A DNA stretch of 64,000 nt from Pseudomonas cavernae (lineage in GTDB: Bacteria; Pseudomonadota; Gammaproteobacteria; Pseudomonadales; Pseudomonadaceae), in NCBI RefSeq assembly GCF_003595175.1, contig NZ_CP032419.1:682001-746000 (forward strand). Direction: 5' to 3'. Each line of letters opens with the position of its first letter. Positions within the stretch are counted from its first letter, which is position 1. Below, piece after piece: positions 1 through 11,318 of the stretch. The position numbers and the translations under genes were made by a program. The notes beneath the pieces are model-generated. The model was given only the letters and a program-made list of their open reading frames with translations. It was not told the origin of the DNA and searched no databases.

Positions 1-1176
1 ATTGACGAGAGCAAGGTGACCAGGCTCAACGCCGGCCAGAGCTATATCGAGCACATCCCGGCTGACAAGATTGCAGCGGCCCGTGACAGTGGGTTCATAG
101 CCACCACCGACTTCAGCCGCGTCAGCGAGTGCGATGCGCTGATTCTCTGTGTTCCGACTCCGCTCAATAAATACCGCGAGCCGGACATGAGCTTCGTGAT
201 CAACACCACCGATGCGCTCAAACCCTATCTGCGCGCCGGTCAGATCGTTTCCCTGGAAAGCACCACCTACCCCGGCACCACCGAAGAAGAACTGTTACCG
301 CGTGTACAGGAAGGCGGCCTGGTCGTTGGCGAGAGCATCTTCCTAGTCTACTCGCCGGAGCGCGAAGATCCGGGCAATCCCAACTTCGAAACCCGCACCA
401 TTCCCAAAGTGATCGGCGGTCATACTCCGGCCTGCCTTGAAGTTGGCATTGCTTTGTACGGGCAGGCCATCGACAAGGTCGTAGCGGTCAGCTCGACCAA
501 GGCAGCGGAAATGACCAAGCTGCTAGAGAACATCCACCGTGCAGTCAATATCGGCCTGGTCAACGAAATGAAAGTCGTTGCCGACCGCATGGGCATCGAT
601 ATCTTCGAAGTGGTTGATGCCGCCGCCACCAAGCCGTTCGGTTTCACTGCCTACTATCCCGGCCCCGGCCTTGGTGGTCACTGCATCCCAATCGATCCTT
701 TCTACCTGACCTGGAAAGCCCGCGAGTACGGTTTGCATACCCGCTTCATCGAACTGTCCGGTGAGGTCAACAAAGCCATGCCAGAGTACGTGCTCAGCAA
801 GCTGATGGACGGCTTGAACAACAGTGGCAAGGCACTCAAAGGCAGCAAAGTCCTGGTGCTGGGCATTGCCTACAAGAAGAACGTCGACGACATGCGCGAA
901 TCTCCCTCCGTGGAAATCATGGAACTGATCGAAGCCAAGGGCGGTATCGTCGCCTACAGTGACCCGCACGTACCGGTCTTCCCGAAAATGCGCGAGCACC
1001 ATTTCGAACTAAGTAGCCAAGCACTGAGCGCAGAAAACCTCGCCAACTTCGACGCGGTGGTGCTCGCCACCGACCACGACAAGTTCGACTACGAGCTGAT
1101 CAAGCAGCACGCTCGCTTGATCGTCGACAGCCGTGGCAAATACCGCGCTCCCGTCGAGCACATCATCAAAGCCTGA
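1..1176 (+). CDS. wbpA: UDP-N-acetyl-D-glucosamine 6-dehydrogenase, 5' partial
   Basis: NAD-dependent oxidation of UDP-GlcNAc to UDP-N-acetylglucosaminuronic acid, the first step to diacetamido-uronic acids of O antigen. The frame is open from base 1, so the start and the N-terminal GxGxxG nucleotide-binding loop (about 45 residues judged against a family length near 436) lie outside the window. The catalytic cysteine is in [14 protein letters not shown], codon 682-684, and the C-terminal UDP-binding domain ([16 protein letters not shown]) is intact. It is followed by wbpB on the same strand after 78 bp. A related UDP-ManNAc dehydrogenase is the main alternative, but the wbpB-wbpD-wbpE neighbourhood supports wbpA. 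Confidence 0.92.
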   Translation: MDESKVTRLNAGQSYIEHIPADKIAAARDSGFIATTDFSRVSECDALILCVPTPLNKYREPDMSFVINTTDALKPYLRAGQIVSLESTTYPGTTEEELLPRVQEGGLVVGESIFLVYSPEREDPGNPNFETRTIPKVIGGHTPACLEVGIALYGQAIDKVVAVSSTKAAEMTKLLENIHRAVNIGLVNEMKVVADRMGIDIFEVVDAAATKPFGFTAYYPGPGLGGHCIPIDPFYLTWKAREYGLHTRFIELSGEVNKAMPEYVLSKLMDGLNNSGKALKGSKVLVLGIAYKKNVDDMRESPSVEIMELIEAKGGIVAYSDPHVPVFPKMREHHFELSSQALSAENLANFDAVVLATDHDKFDYELIKQHARLIVDSRGKYRAPVEHIIKA

Positions 1177-2205
<1,029 letters not shown>

Positions 2206-2213
2206 GGTTTGCC

Positions 2214-2795
2214 ATGAGCCACTACCAGCACCCCAGCGCCATCGTCGATGACGGCGCGCAGATCGGCGAAGATTCGCGTGTTTGGCATTTCGTTCACGTC
2301 TGTGGCGGTGCGCGCATCGGCAAGGGCGTGTCCCTTGGTCAGAACGTCTTCGTCGGCAACAAGGTCATGATCGGCGACAACTGCAAGGTGCAGAACAACG
2401 TCTCCGTCTACGACAACGTAACCCTCGAAGATGGCGTGTTCTGTGGGCCAAGTATGGTCTTCACCAACGTCTACAACCCGCGCTCGCTGATCGAGCGCAA
2501 GGACCAGTACCGCGACACCCTAGTGAAGAAAGGCGCCACCCTGGGCGCCAACTGCACCATCGTCTGCGGCGTGACCATTGGCGAATACGCCTTCGTCGGC
2601 GCCGGTGCGGTAGTGAACAAGGACGTGCCGGCCCACGCCCTGATGGTCGGCGTACCGGCACGACAGATTGGCTGGATGAGCGAGTTTGGTGAGCAATTGG
2701 AGCTTCCGCGGCAAGGACAGGGCGAAGTCACCTGCCAGCACACCGGCGCACGCTATGTACTGAGCGGCAACACCCTGAGCAAAGTGGAGGCGTAA
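2214..2795 (+). CDS. wbpD: UDP-2-acetamido-3-amino-2,3-dideoxyglucuronate N-acetyltransferase
   Basis: Hexapeptide-repeat (left-handed beta-helix) acetyltransferase of 193 residues. It uses acetyl-CoA to acetylate the 3-amino group made by WbpE, giving UDP-2,3-diacetamido-glucuronic acid. Repeated V/I-G-x-x motifs ([20 protein letters not shown]) run from about residue 15 to 150, and the NVYNPRS segment with neighbouring residues is typical of this family. It is packed 8 bp after wbpB and 3 bp before wbpE, consistent with co-expression of successive pathway enzymes. Confidence 0.9.
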   Translation: MSHYQHPSAIVDDGAQIGEDSRVWHFVHVCGGARIGKGVSLGQNVFVGNKVMIGDNCKVQNNVSVYDNVTLEDGVFCGPSMVFTNVYNPRSLIERKDQYRDTLVKKGATLGANCTIVCGVTIGEYAFVGAGAVVNKDVPAHALMVGVPARQIGWMSEFGEQLELPRQGQGEVTCQHTGARYVLSGNTLSKVEA

Positions 2796-2798
2796 TAA

Positions 2799-3920
2799 AT
2801 GATCGAATTCATCGACTTGCAAACACAGCAAGCCCGCATCAAGGACAAGATCGACGCCGGCATCCAGCGCGTCCTCGCCCATGGCCAGTACATTCTCGGC
2901 CCGGAAGTCGCGGAGCTGGAAGAGAGGCTCGCGGCCTTCGTCGGCGCCAAATACTGCATCACCTGCGCCAACGGCACCGATGCCCTGCAAATCGCACAAA
3001 TGGCCTTGGGCATTGGCCCGGGCGATGAAGTCATCACCCCTGGCTTTACCTACATCGCCACCGCCGAAACCGTGGCCCTGCTGGGTGCCAAGCCGGTGTA
3101 TGTGGATATCGACCCGCGCACCTACAACCTCGACCCGCAACTGCTGGAAGCCGCCATCACCCCGCGTACCAAGGCGATCATTCCGGTATCGCTATACGGC
3201 CAGTGTGCGGATTTCGACGCCATCAACGTCATTGCCGCTAGGCATGGCATTCCGGTAATTGAGGATGCGGCGCAGAGCTTCGGTGCCACCTACAAGGGCA
3301 AGCGCTCCTGCAACCTGACCACCATCGCCTGCACCAGCTTCTTCCCTAGCAAGCCCTTGGGCTGCTATGGCGACGGCGGTGCAATGTTTACCAATGACGA
3401 TGAGCTGGCCGTAGTCCTTCGCCAGATCGCCCGCCACGGTCAGGATCGTCGCTACCACCACATCCGCGTCGGCGTGAACAGCCGCCTGGACACCCTGCAA
3501 GCCGCCATCCTGTTGCCCAAGCTGGAAATCTTCGAAGAGGAAATCGCACTGCGCCAACAAGTAGCCGCTCGCTACAACGAACTCCTCGCCACTTGTGAGA
3601 GCGGCGGCCCCGCCGCGAATGCCCTTTCTCCGATCATCGCCACACCCTGGGTCGAGCCCCACAACACCAGCGTTTACGCCCAATACACCCTTCGCGTCAC
3701 CGACCGCGCAGCGGTGCAGGCGAAACTGAAGGAAGCCGGAATCCCTACTGCCGTTCACTACCCAATCCCGCTGAACAAGCAACCGGCGGTGGCGGACAGT
3801 GCGGCCCGGCTGCCGGTGGGCGATGACGTGGCGGAGCAGGTAGTGAGTTTGCCGATGCATCCGTATATGACTGCCGACATCATCAATAATGTTACCGATG
3901 CAGTAGCTGACCAAAAATAA
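2799..3920 (+). CDS. wbpE: UDP-2-acetamido-2-deoxy-3-oxo-glucuronate aminotransferase
   Basis: PLP-dependent DegT/DnrJ/EryC1 sugar aminotransferase of 373 residues. The PLP lysine is in SFFPSKPLGCYGDGGA, the pyridoxal-contacting EDAAQSFGA is about 30 residues earlier, and the substrate-loop RHGQDRRYHH is present. It transfers the amino group to C3 of the keto sugar produced by WbpB. GTGGAGG lies just upstream of ATG 2799, inside the end of wbpD. No wbpI-type 2-epimerase is visible downstream, so whether the final sugar is gluco or manno cannot be read from this window. Confidence 0.92.
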   Translation: MIEFIDLQTQQARIKDKIDAGIQRVLAHGQYILGPEVAELEERLAAFVGAKYCITCANGTDALQIAQMALGIGPGDEVITPGFTYIATAETVALLGAKPVYVDIDPRTYNLDPQLLEAAITPRTKAIIPVSLYGQCADFDAINVIAARHGIPVIEDAAQSFGATYKGKRSCNLTTIACTSFFPSKPLGCYGDGGAMFTNDDELAVVLRQIARHGQDRRYHHIRVGVNSRLDTLQAAILLPKLEIFEEEIALRQQVAARYNELLATCESGGPAANALSPIIATPWVEPHNTSVYAQYTLRVTDRAAVQAKLKEAGIPTAVHYPIPLNKQPAVADSAARLPVGDDVAEQVVSLPMHPYMTADIINNVTDAVADQK

Positions 3921-3955
3921 ATAACCATTCCAAACTCCTGTCGAATAGCCGCCTC

Positions 3956-5329
3956 ATGTCGCTTAAAGCGAAATTCCAGCAAACAACACAGAATGGATTC
4001 ATTCGCTCGGTCAGCGTACTGGTGAGCGGCACAGCATTTGCGCAAGCGCTAATGGTGCTTGTCCTGCCAATCCTGACCCGCTTGTATACTCCCGAAGATT
4101 TCAGCGTATTGGCGGTTTATGCTGCGCTACTTGGAATAATTTCTGTAGCGGCATGTCTGCGACTTGATGTGGCCATACCCATGCCACAAAAAGATGAAGA
4201 TGCAGCAAATCTTTTTGCATTGGCTCTGTCTTTCACGATCATCACGGCAAGCATTACCACTTTGGTGGTGCTGTTTTTATCCACTGAGTTCATGGTTGAA
4301 GTTGGTCTTGAAGCTCTGCTGCCTTACATATGGATGCTCCCGGCAGGCATTCTTTTCGCCGGCTCTTATAGCTCACTCCAGTTTTGGGCTACCCGAAAGA
4401 AGGCTTTTCCGTTTGTTGCCAAAACTCGCATGACTCAGGCTACCGCCGCAGCAACGTCACAGGTGGGCCTTGGCTGGTTTGGGCTAACACCATTCGGCCT
4501 ACTATTTGGCCAGATGCTCAGTAGCGGCAGTGGTGTATTGGGCCTTGGAAAACGCATGTGGATGGAAGACCGTAGCGTTTTAAGGGCCATCTCGATAGCA
4601 GAAATGCGGCACCTGCTCCATGAATACCGGCGTTTCCCGCAATACTCGACCTTCGAGTCCTTAGCGAACAGCGCAGCCATCCAGCTCCCTGTGATCATTA
4701 TTGCCTCCCTGGCCATCGGCCCAGAGGCAGGCTTCTTGATGCTGGCCATGCGCGTGATGCAAGCCCCAATGGGACTAATTGGTGGAGCGATTGCACAGGT
4801 CTACCTTTCGCGTGCACCCGAAGAGTTCCGCAAAGGCAATCTTGGCCCTTTCACAGCGACCATATTCGGCGGACTGCTGAAAACCGGTGTTGGCCCTCTT
4901 GTTTTTGCCGGCATCGTAGCACCAGATGTATTCGCACTTATTTTTGGTGAGGAGTGGCGCCGTGCTGGTGTCTTGGTCATGTGGATGACTCCGTGGTTCA
5001 TTATGCAGTTTCTGTCGTCGCCTATTTCAATGGCGCTACATGTAACCAACAACCAGCGCACAGCGCTGTATTTGCAAGCATTCGGGCTTGCTCTTCGGGT
5101 AGGATTTGTTTTTGCAGCAGCTGAGTTTTCGCGATCAAATATTTCCGAAGTATATGCAGTGTCAGGCTTGATTTTTTATTGTGCATATATTGTTTTTATT
5201 ATTCGCTCAATTAAATGCAGTTTGAGTGATTGTTTAAAAGAATCGAAATCCGGTATTCCTTATGTCTTGGCTTGGGTTGCTTTTGGTTTACTCGCCTCAT
5301 TTATTTTTGAAGTTATAAACTTTCCATGA
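3956..5329 (+). CDS. wzx: Wzx-like O-unit flippase (oligosaccharide flippase family)
   Basis: Polytopic inner-membrane protein of 457 residues with about 12 hydrophobic segments spread over its length and few acidic residues inside them. It resembles polysaccharide-export flippases (MOP superfamily), with an N-terminal TAFAQALMVLVLPILTRLY segment and PEDFSVLAVYAALLG. Its expected role is moving undecaprenyl-linked O units to the periplasmic face. It follows wbpE by 35 bp. Codon use becomes less GC-biased along the gene, especially in the last 200 bp, marking the transition into the AT-rich cassette. Confidence 0.82.
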   Translation: MSLKAKFQQTTQNGFIRSVSVLVSGTAFAQALMVLVLPILTRLYTPEDFSVLAVYAALLGIISVAACLRLDVAIPMPQKDEDAANLFALALSFTIITASITTLVVLFLSTEFMVEVGLEALLPYIWMLPAGILFAGSYSSLQFWATRKKAFPFVAKTRMTQATAAATSQVGLGWFGLTPFGLLFGQMLSSGSGVLGLGKRMWMEDRSVLRAISIAEMRHLLHEYRRFPQYSTFESLANSAAIQLPVIIIASLAIGPEAGFLMLAMRVMQAPMGLIGGAIAQVYLSRAPEEFRKGNLGPFTATIFGGLLKTGVGPLVFAGIVAPDVFALIFGEEWRRAGVLVMWMTPWFIMQFLSSPISMALHVTNNQRTALYLQAFGLALRVGFVFAAAEFSRSNISEVYAVSGLIFYCAYIVFIIRSIKCSLSDCLKESKSGIPYVLAWVAFGLLASFIFEVINFP

Positions 5330-5434
5330 GAAAGGCTTTGCCATGGCAAGTGTTGTGCTCAAACGGACGAATGCAAAAGCGCGCTGCTGGTGCCTTGGGT
5401 ACGCCTCAATAGTCACGCAGCCCTGCATCCAGCT

Positions 5435-5822
5435 GATCTAGTCAACACCTTCGACTGGATCATGGATGTCTCCAAGCGGCACGGACTGGTCAGTGCTTCA
5501 TCTGTGGCCGCACCGCCCCGAGCAAGGATGCCGACTATGAGCCAATCCACGAACTGATGCGCCGCATTCATGCGTTTGGTCATGGAATTGGCCTGCATCC
5601 GCCCGCTGATCGCTAGGGAATGCACCGTCATGGCCCCGCGTTACATGGGGCTCGGTACTGGAGATGCCGCATGGAACAAGTGCGTGAACTGAAAGACGCC
5701 TGCAAAGCGGTCAACGGCCGCTTTACCTTGCTTTGGCATAACTCACAGGTTGATAGCCGCGCCCTCCAAATTGTGGTCTATCGGCTCTTCAACTCCTCCT
5801 TTTTGATGCCAGAAGTTAAATA
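5435..5822 (+). pseudogene. Polysaccharide deacetylase-like gene remnant
   Basis: No single frame covers this stretch, but three frames in turn give connected protein sequence: DLVNTFDWIMDVSKRHGLVSA, then FICGRTAPSKDADYEP with LMRRIHAFGHGIGLHP, then RPLIARECTVMAPRYMGLGTGDAAWNKC, then VRELKDACKAVNGRFTLLWHNSQ. These read like the N- and C-terminal parts of a polysaccharide deacetylase-type protein found in some O-antigen loci (family recognised from memory). The central part is deleted after IGLHP and at least three frameshifts are present. The 105 bp before it and 82 bp after it hold nothing recognisable. Confidence 0.6.
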
Positions 5823-5904
5823 GCTCTGCCGTAAAGCCAATCATCTAAGCGCCCAGATCAATCAAACTAATCTTGCCACCGCCCCAACCAATAGTGATTT
5901 CAAG

Positions 5905-7023
5905 ATGAGCAACACTGCACTATTCATTAACTACTGTGGTATTCCAGGTGGCGCCGAGCGGCGCTTTGCTAGAACATTTCTAGCAATTCAAGGAAAAAAT
6001 AAAAACGTATTTTTAATAATAAACAAACATGGGAGAGAAGCTCTTGAAAAAAAAGGGATAACCCTTGGTAAAAAGAATATATTACAAACCGATTCCACTA
6101 AAGAAAAAAAAGAAAAAATCCTAGATAAGATTCTAACTCTTGCCAGCACTTGGCTAATCATAAAGAAAAACAAAATTCACCATGTGCATTACCCTGTCGA
6201 CCCATCAATATACACATTTGCTCACTCTTTTCTCGTCAGAATACTAAACGTTTCCTACTCGCTTTCCATAGTGGACTCAAGTAGGGTTTCAAAAAACGAC
6301 CTGAGCTTTTTACAAAAAATAATATGGAAAAGAAGCATAAAGAAAGCCTCAAGGCTTGACATTCTTTCAGATGGAATACATGCCAATATAACCAAGATCT
6401 TCGGAAAACTACCGTCTTGGGAGATTTCCCCTTGCTCATTCACTGACTACTCCAAATCACACAAAGGATCCACTAGAAGAGATTTCAATTTCGTAATGAT
6501 GAGCCGATTCACTCAAGGGAAAGGCTATGAATTACTTTTTGACGCACTAGAATACATAAAAAAAAATCGGCCGCTGGATATAAATAAAATAGGCAAAATT
6601 GGTCTATTTGGAGATGGCCCACTGAACACGTACATCGCCAAAAGAGTACAAGACAACAAGGAGTTCAAAATACAAATAAGTTATACTGACAATCCATTTG
6701 AAGTTTTCTCAAAGTCTAACTTCTTTCTATCCTTGCAAAAGAGCGAAAACTATCCTTCACAATCAATATTGGAAGCAATGTCTTGCGGCGCAATAGTTAT
6801 AGCCACTGACGTTGGCGAAACTTACAAAATTGTCCCAGACGGCATAGGCTACAGGGTCAACCCAACCCCTAAGAGCCTTGCCCTTACCATGATTGATTTT
6901 GCGGACAAACATGACAATCGAGCTGAAATGTCAAACGCATCAATCGATTTCGTTAAAAAAACACATACTATTTCTAGGTTCTCCACATATCTTGACAATT
7001 TCTTGCGCGATGCCAGCCGTTAA
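5905..7023 (+). CDS. Glycosyltransferase family 4
   Basis: Putative cytoplasmic, membrane-associated GT-B glycosyltransferase of 372 residues, expected to add one sugar to the lipid-linked O unit. The N-terminal glycine-rich donor loop is in NYCGIPGGAERRF. The C-terminal nucleotide-sugar region shows MSRFTQGKGYELLFDAL and ENYPSQSILEAMSCG, the GT4 EX7E-like motif. Base composition is strikingly AT-rich, with long A runs and AAA/AAT codons, unlike wbpA-E and the downstream genome. This points to transfer of the serotype-specific part. The sugar and linkage cannot be told from sequence. Confidence 0.8.
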   Translation: MSNTALFINYCGIPGGAERRFARTFLAIQGKNKNVFLIINKHGREALEKKGITLGKKNILQTDSTKEKKEKILDKILTLASTWLIIKKNKIHHVHYPVDPSIYTFAHSFLVRILNVSYSLSIVDSSRVSKNDLSFLQKIIWKRSIKKASRLDILSDGIHANITKIFGKLPSWEISPCSFTDYSKSHKGSTRRDFNFVMMSRFTQGKGYELLFDALEYIKKNRPLDINKIGKIGLFGDGPLNTYIAKRVQDNKEFKIQISYTDNPFEVFSKSNFFLSLQKSENYPSQSILEAMSCGAIVIATDVGETYKIVPDGIGYRVNPTPKSLALTMIDFADKHDNRAEMSNASIDFVKKTHTISRFSTYLDNFLRDASR

Positions 7024-7158
7024 CCTTTGCCTTAATTGACCTCACCTAAAACTAACGCAACCATTCCGCACAAAGAAACACTCACCATAAACGAAAGCAC
7101 TCACAAAAGCTCAGAAATACACTTGAAAAATCTTAAACAATAATGGCAATCTAAAATC

Positions 7159-8268
7159 ATGAGCAGCACCTTAACGCTATATTTTTATCTAATCGTTAGC
7201 TGGTTCTTAGCAATATTTTTGCATAACAAAAAATCCATCACCCAAAATACCGGCACCTTAAATTTATACAAGCTTATTTTTTTTACCGTACCACCACTGA
7301 TCGTTGGCTTCTTCTTTGCTGCACTACGCCCCTTCAACGCAGGTGGAGATACAATTTCGTACATCTCTGCCTTTTCTCGCATTTCATCTCCCTTTACAGC
7401 GGCAGAAAATGCAAGCTATGGAACTGAACTTCTGTTCTGGCCAACCCAGGCAGTCATAAAATTTTTCTTTGACGCGCGCGGCTGGCTTGTCGCAAATTAT
7501 CTGATTGTTGCTTTTCTGGCTTTTTTTGCCTATAGAAAAATCACGCAAAACACAAAAATATCTCCTTTATTATTTTCCTTAGTGTTCATGACGTTTTTTG
7601 CCGTTTACACCGGTAACGCCATGCGCCAGGTATACTCCATCCCATTAGGGCTAATTGCATTTCATTACTGCTATAATAAAGACCATCTCAAGTTTTTGAT
7701 TTTTTCTGCCCTAGCAATTTTCTTTCACTGGTCTGCTGCAATAGTGCTGTTCAGCCCTGTATTCACAAGAATACCAAACAACATAAAATTCTATATAGGC
7801 ATACCCATTGCCGCACTCGTCTGCTCATCACTCATCGAGCAAGTCACCGATCTTGTAATAAGCCTCTCTGGCTTTGACTGGCTGATTGCCAAGGCGAATC
7901 TTTACTTTAAAGGCGGACGTGTCTCACATATTGAGGCCGCCTGGAAGACGATGAATTTCTGGTTATGCATAGCCATATACTTATCCTTGATAATCACCAA
8001 AGCAGTAACTACCAAGGCATACCAAGAAACAACTAAATATTCTCTCATGTTCATATCGCTGATGCTGTTTTCTGTCAACAATCCTGATGTCTCAGAAAGA
8101 TACATGGTTTGGTTTGTTTTTATAATCCCAATATCCGTCGCCATTATTTTATCAAGATTCAAAATAGCTATTCCGGTAAATAACGCCATTTACGCAATCT
8201 TATTTTCACTGATGGCCGTCCTCGTCTTTACCCGCGCAAGCGCTATGGAAACACTGGGAATCGCATGA
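7159..8268 (+). CDS. wzy: EpsG/Wzy-like O-antigen polymerase
   Basis: Polytopic membrane protein of 369 residues with roughly ten hydrophobic helices. The motif ALRPFNAGGDTISYISAF near residues 57-73 is characteristic of EpsG-type polymerases, and the internal YTGNAMRQVYSIPLGL loop is also family-like. As the only polymerase-like gene inside the glycosyltransferase block, it is the best candidate for Wzy, linking O units in the periplasm. The composition is AT-rich. The 135 bp before it are non-coding and AT-rich with no clear signal. Its stop overlaps the next gene by 4 bp (ATGA). Confidence 0.75.
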   Translation: MSSTLTLYFYLIVSWFLAIFLHNKKSITQNTGTLNLYKLIFFTVPPLIVGFFFAALRPFNAGGDTISYISAFSRISSPFTAAENASYGTELLFWPTQAVIKFFFDARGWLVANYLIVAFLAFFAYRKITQNTKISPLLFSLVFMTFFAVYTGNAMRQVYSIPLGLIAFHYCYNKDHLKFLIFSALAIFFHWSAAIVLFSPVFTRIPNNIKFYIGIPIAALVCSSLIEQVTDLVISLSGFDWLIAKANLYFKGGRVSHIEAAWKTMNFWLCIAIYLSLIITKAVTTKAYQETTKYSLMFISLMLFSVNNPDVSERYMVWFVFIIPISVAIILSRFKIAIPVNNAIYAILFSLMAVLVFTRASAMETLGIA

Positions 8269-9083
8269 TGAAAAAATGCTGTGTGCTAATTCCATACTAC
8301 AATGCTGGCGAATCCTTGCTTCATTCGATCGAATCAATCGACCATGAATTTGTCCGCCCTGATGTGATTGTGGTCGACGATGGAAGCCTAAAAACAAAAG
8401 CCGCAGAGGTCATTAAGCACTATAACGGCCCACTCACTATAAAGCTGGTCGAACTGGAGCAGAATCAAGGAATTGAACATGCCCTAAATAAAGGGCTGGA
8501 CACTTATGGGCGTGACTATGAGTTTATCGCCCGCCTTGACTGCGGCGACCTATGCAAGAGCGATAGAATCAGAAAGCAAATCCAGTTTCTTGAAAAAGAA
8601 AACTCCTATTATTTTGTGGGGAGCTGGGTTGATTTCATAGGGATTAGTGGAAAACATCTCTTTACATTACAGCAACCGTGCGATTTCGATGAAATCAAGA
8701 AAAAAATGTTCCTAAATGCAACCTTCACGCATCCATCTGTGACTTTTCGAAGCGCAGTACTTGACTCAATCGGAACATACCCAACTGACGCCCCGGCAGC
8801 TGAGGATTACGCTTACTTCTTCAAAATCATAAAAAAACATAAAGCATCAAACATACAAGAAAGCCTTGTCAGCTGCCTTATAGACCCTAATGGAATATCT
8901 ACTATAAAGAGGAGATCGCAAATAAGAAGCAGGATATCAATAATTATAAAAAACTTCGACTACACCCCTCACGCTTTTTATGGATTAGTCAGATCCGCAA
9001 TCTTACTGCACACTCCAAGGAGTCTTTCAATCCTCCTAAATAAATATCTTAAGCAAGGCATGAGAAAGACTTCCGAATTCTGA
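8265..9083 (+). CDS. Glycosyltransferase family 2
   Basis: GT-A fold glycosyltransferase of 272 residues. The N-terminal CVLIPYYNAGESLLHSI and VVDDGS motifs bind nucleotide-sugar, and FIARLDCGDLC supplies the DXD-type metal site. A later conserved ETYP-like region reads GTYPTDAPAAEDYAYFFK, where the ED pair is the expected catalytic base region. ATG 8265 overlaps the polymerase stop codon, and a second ATG follows directly. The gene is AT-rich like its upstream neighbours. Acceptor and sugar are unknown. Confidence 0.85.
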   Translation: MMKKCCVLIPYYNAGESLLHSIESIDHEFVRPDVIVVDDGSLKTKAAEVIKHYNGPLTIKLVELEQNQGIEHALNKGLDTYGRDYEFIARLDCGDLCKSDRIRKQIQFLEKENSYYFVGSWVDFIGISGKHLFTLQQPCDFDEIKKKMFLNATFTHPSVTFRSAVLDSIGTYPTDAPAAEDYAYFFKIIKKHKASNIQESLVSCLIDPNGISTIKRRSQIRSRISIIIKNFDYTPHAFYGLVRSAILLHTPRSLSILLNKYLKQGMRKTSEF

Positions 9084-9146
9084 TCAAATTGGCTCTCCCT
9101 GCGCCCCAGCCAATCGCCCTTGGCTATACTATATTTTGAGTTTTGC

Positions 9147-10208
9147 ATGATGAAAGTCGTACATGTTATTGAGGCATGGAAAGGTGGCATCGCAAGCTAC
9201 GTGGAAGCTCTAGTAAAATATCAATTAGCCAAGGGGTATACTGTATTCTTATTGGCAGACAGTAATCAGTTAGATACTGACGCTAGGGATCTTGGCGCGG
9301 AGGTTATTAATTATAAATCATCTAGAAGCCCCCTGGCCTTTATTCGTATTGCAAAAGAAATCTCCGAAAAAATAGAAATAATTTCACCTGATATAGTTCA
9401 TTGCCATAGCACTTTTCCAGGTATATATGTACGACTCTTAAAAAATTCGAACAAGGTAATTTATACGCCGCATGCTTGGAGTTTCTTCAAGAAAGATGTA
9501 GGTTGGTTAGCCCGTTTTACTTACAAGCGCATTGAATACTTCATGAGCAAGCGGTGTAAAAAAATAATCTGCATGTCCCTTGAGGAAATGAAAGCGGCGC
9601 GTTCGATTGGCATATCGCCCGAACGACTTTCTTTGGTTTACACAGGTATTCCCGGTCTGTCTCAGGGAATTGCCGCAACGAAGAAAAATGAATCATGTAG
9701 TGGTGATGGGCCACTCAAAGTCGGCTTCTTCGGCCGATTTGACTATCAAAAGGGCTTTGATTTGCTCGAGAAGGTCGTCCCATTACTGGCTAACAATGTG
9801 GAAATTCACTTGTTCGGTGGGGCGGTAAGGGGGGACAACAAGAGAATTGATAGCCATTTTTTTCTTCATGGATGGATTGATCATTCGAAAATCCATGATT
9901 GCATGTCATCCATGGACGTTATCCTTATTCCGTCCAGGTGGGAAGGTTTTGCCTTGACCCCTCTGGAAGCAATGCGGGCGGGACGGTCAATAATAATATC
10001 CAATCTTTCATCGCTGCCTGAGGTGGTAATCCATGGGTTCAATGGAATTATCCTGCCTGATTACTCTGCAGAGCAATTGGCCATGGTTTTGAACTCCTTG
10101 GACAAGACCGAATGTTTTCGGATGGGCGAAAATGGCCGGAAAATTTACGAGCAAACTTTCAGATTTGATGACTTTGCAGAGAAAGTTTCTGCTGTCTATT
10201 TGAGCTGA
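9147..10208 (+). CDS. Glycosyltransferase family 4
   Basis: GT-B glycosyltransferase of about 353 residues. The donor-side motif is [16 protein letters not shown] at the N-terminus, followed by a typical [14 protein letters not shown] and YTPHAWSF. The C-terminal EX7E motif is exact: EGFALTPLE. The open frame begins at 9120, but the Met-Met pair at 9147/9150 places KVVHVIEAW where the family starts, so 9147 is preferred. GC content is intermediate between the AT-rich cassette and galE. Confidence 0.82.
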   Translation: MMKVVHVIEAWKGGIASYVEALVKYQLAKGYTVFLLADSNQLDTDARDLGAEVINYKSSRSPLAFIRIAKEISEKIEIISPDIVHCHSTFPGIYVRLLKNSNKVIYTPHAWSFFKKDVGWLARFTYKRIEYFMSKRCKKIICMSLEEMKAARSIGISPERLSLVYTGIPGLSQGIAATKKNESCSGDGPLKVGFFGRFDYQKGFDLLEKVVPLLANNVEIHLFGGAVRGDNKRIDSHFFLHGWIDHSKIHDCMSSMDVILIPSRWEGFALTPLEAMRAGRSIIISNLSSLPEVVIHGFNGIILPDYSAEQLAMVLNSLDKTECFRMGENGRKIYEQTFRFDDFAEKVSAVYLS

Positions 10209-10228
10209 CTTTTAAATGGTGCCCCGCT

Positions 10229-11251
10229 TTGAATAAAAAAATCCTCGTAACCGGCGGCGCCGGCTATATCGGTTCACACACCACCTTGGCCCTGCTCGAA
10301 GCCGGTTTCGAGGTGGTGGTGCTGGATAACCTCTGCAACAGCTCGCCGGAGTCGTTGCGCCGCGTCGAGCAGATTTGCGGCAAGGCGCCGGTGTTTATTC
10401 AGGGCGATATCCGCGACCGCGAGTTGCTCGATGATCTGTTCTCCCAGCACCGGATCGGCGCTGTGTTGCAATTCGCCGGTTTGAAGGCGGTGGGGGAGAG
10501 CGTGCAGAAGCCGCTCGACTATTACGACAACAATGTCAGCGGAAGTGTGACCCTGTGCCAGGCCATGGCCCAGGCCGGGGTGTTCCGCCTGGTATTCAGC
10601 TCGTCTGCAACCGTGTATGGCGAGCCGGCGCAGATGCCGATCCGCGAGGATTTCCCCACGGGTGTGCCGACCAATCCCTATGGCCGCTCCAAGCTGATGG
10701 TCGAGGAGCTGCTGAAGGATCTGGCGCACTCCAACCCGCGCTGGAGCATCGCCCTGCTGCGTTACTTCAACCCGGTGGGGGCGCACCAAAGCGGGTTGAT
10801 CGGTGAGGACCCCAACGGTATTCCCAACAACCTGCTGCCCTATGTCAGCCAGGTGGCCATCGGCAAACTCGCGCAGCTTTCGGTATTCGGTGACGATTAC
10901 CCGACCCCTGACGGCACGGGTGTGCGCGACTACATCCATGTGCTCGATCTGGCCGCTGGCCATCTGAAGGCGCTACAGGCGATCAGCCAGAAAGCTGGGT
11001 TGAATATCTGGAACCTGGGCACCGGTACCGGTTACAGCGTGCTGGAGATGATTCGCGCTTTCGAGCTTGCCAGCGGCCAGGCGGTGCCTTACCAGATCGT
11101 TGCCCGCCGCCCGGGGGACATCGCCGAATGCTGGGCGGACCCGGCCAAGGCTGCACTTGAACTGGGCTGGAAAGCCGAGCGAGGGCTTGAGGCGATGATG
11201 GCCGACACTTGGCGCTGGCAGTCGCGCAACCCGCGGGGTTATGCGCAGTAA
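10229..11251 (+). CDS. galE: UDP-glucose 4-epimerase
   Basis: NAD-dependent extended short-chain dehydrogenase of 340 residues that interconverts UDP-Glc/UDP-Gal (or the GlcNAc/GalNAc pair). It shows [10 protein letters not shown] at the N-terminus, the SSATVYG serine region and the catalytic YGRSK. It uses a TTG start at 10229 (TTG AAT AAA AAA ATC). A nearby ATG at 10216 is out of frame and opens only a six-codon frame ending at 10234-10236, five bases inside galE. High GC marks the return to genome-like composition. It supplies precursor to the O-antigen pathway. Confidence 0.9.
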   Translation: MNKKILVTGGAGYIGSHTTLALLEAGFEVVVLDNLCNSSPESLRRVEQICGKAPVFIQGDIRDRELLDDLFSQHRIGAVLQFAGLKAVGESVQKPLDYYDNNVSGSVTLCQAMAQAGVFRLVFSSSATVYGEPAQMPIREDFPTGVPTNPYGRSKLMVEELLKDLAHSNPRWSIALLRYFNPVGAHQSGLIGEDPNGIPNNLLPYVSQVAIGKLAQLSVFGDDYPTPDGTGVRDYIHVLDLAAGHLKALQAISQKAGLNIWNLGTGTGYSVLEMIRAFELASGQAVPYQIVARRPGDIAECWADPAKAALELGWKAERGLEAMMADTWRWQSRNPRGYAQ

Positions 11252-11318
11252 GGGGGGCCTTTTTATCTTTGCCCTTGCGTTCATCACTCACTCGGAAATT
11301 TGAGAGTCTCTAGCCTTT

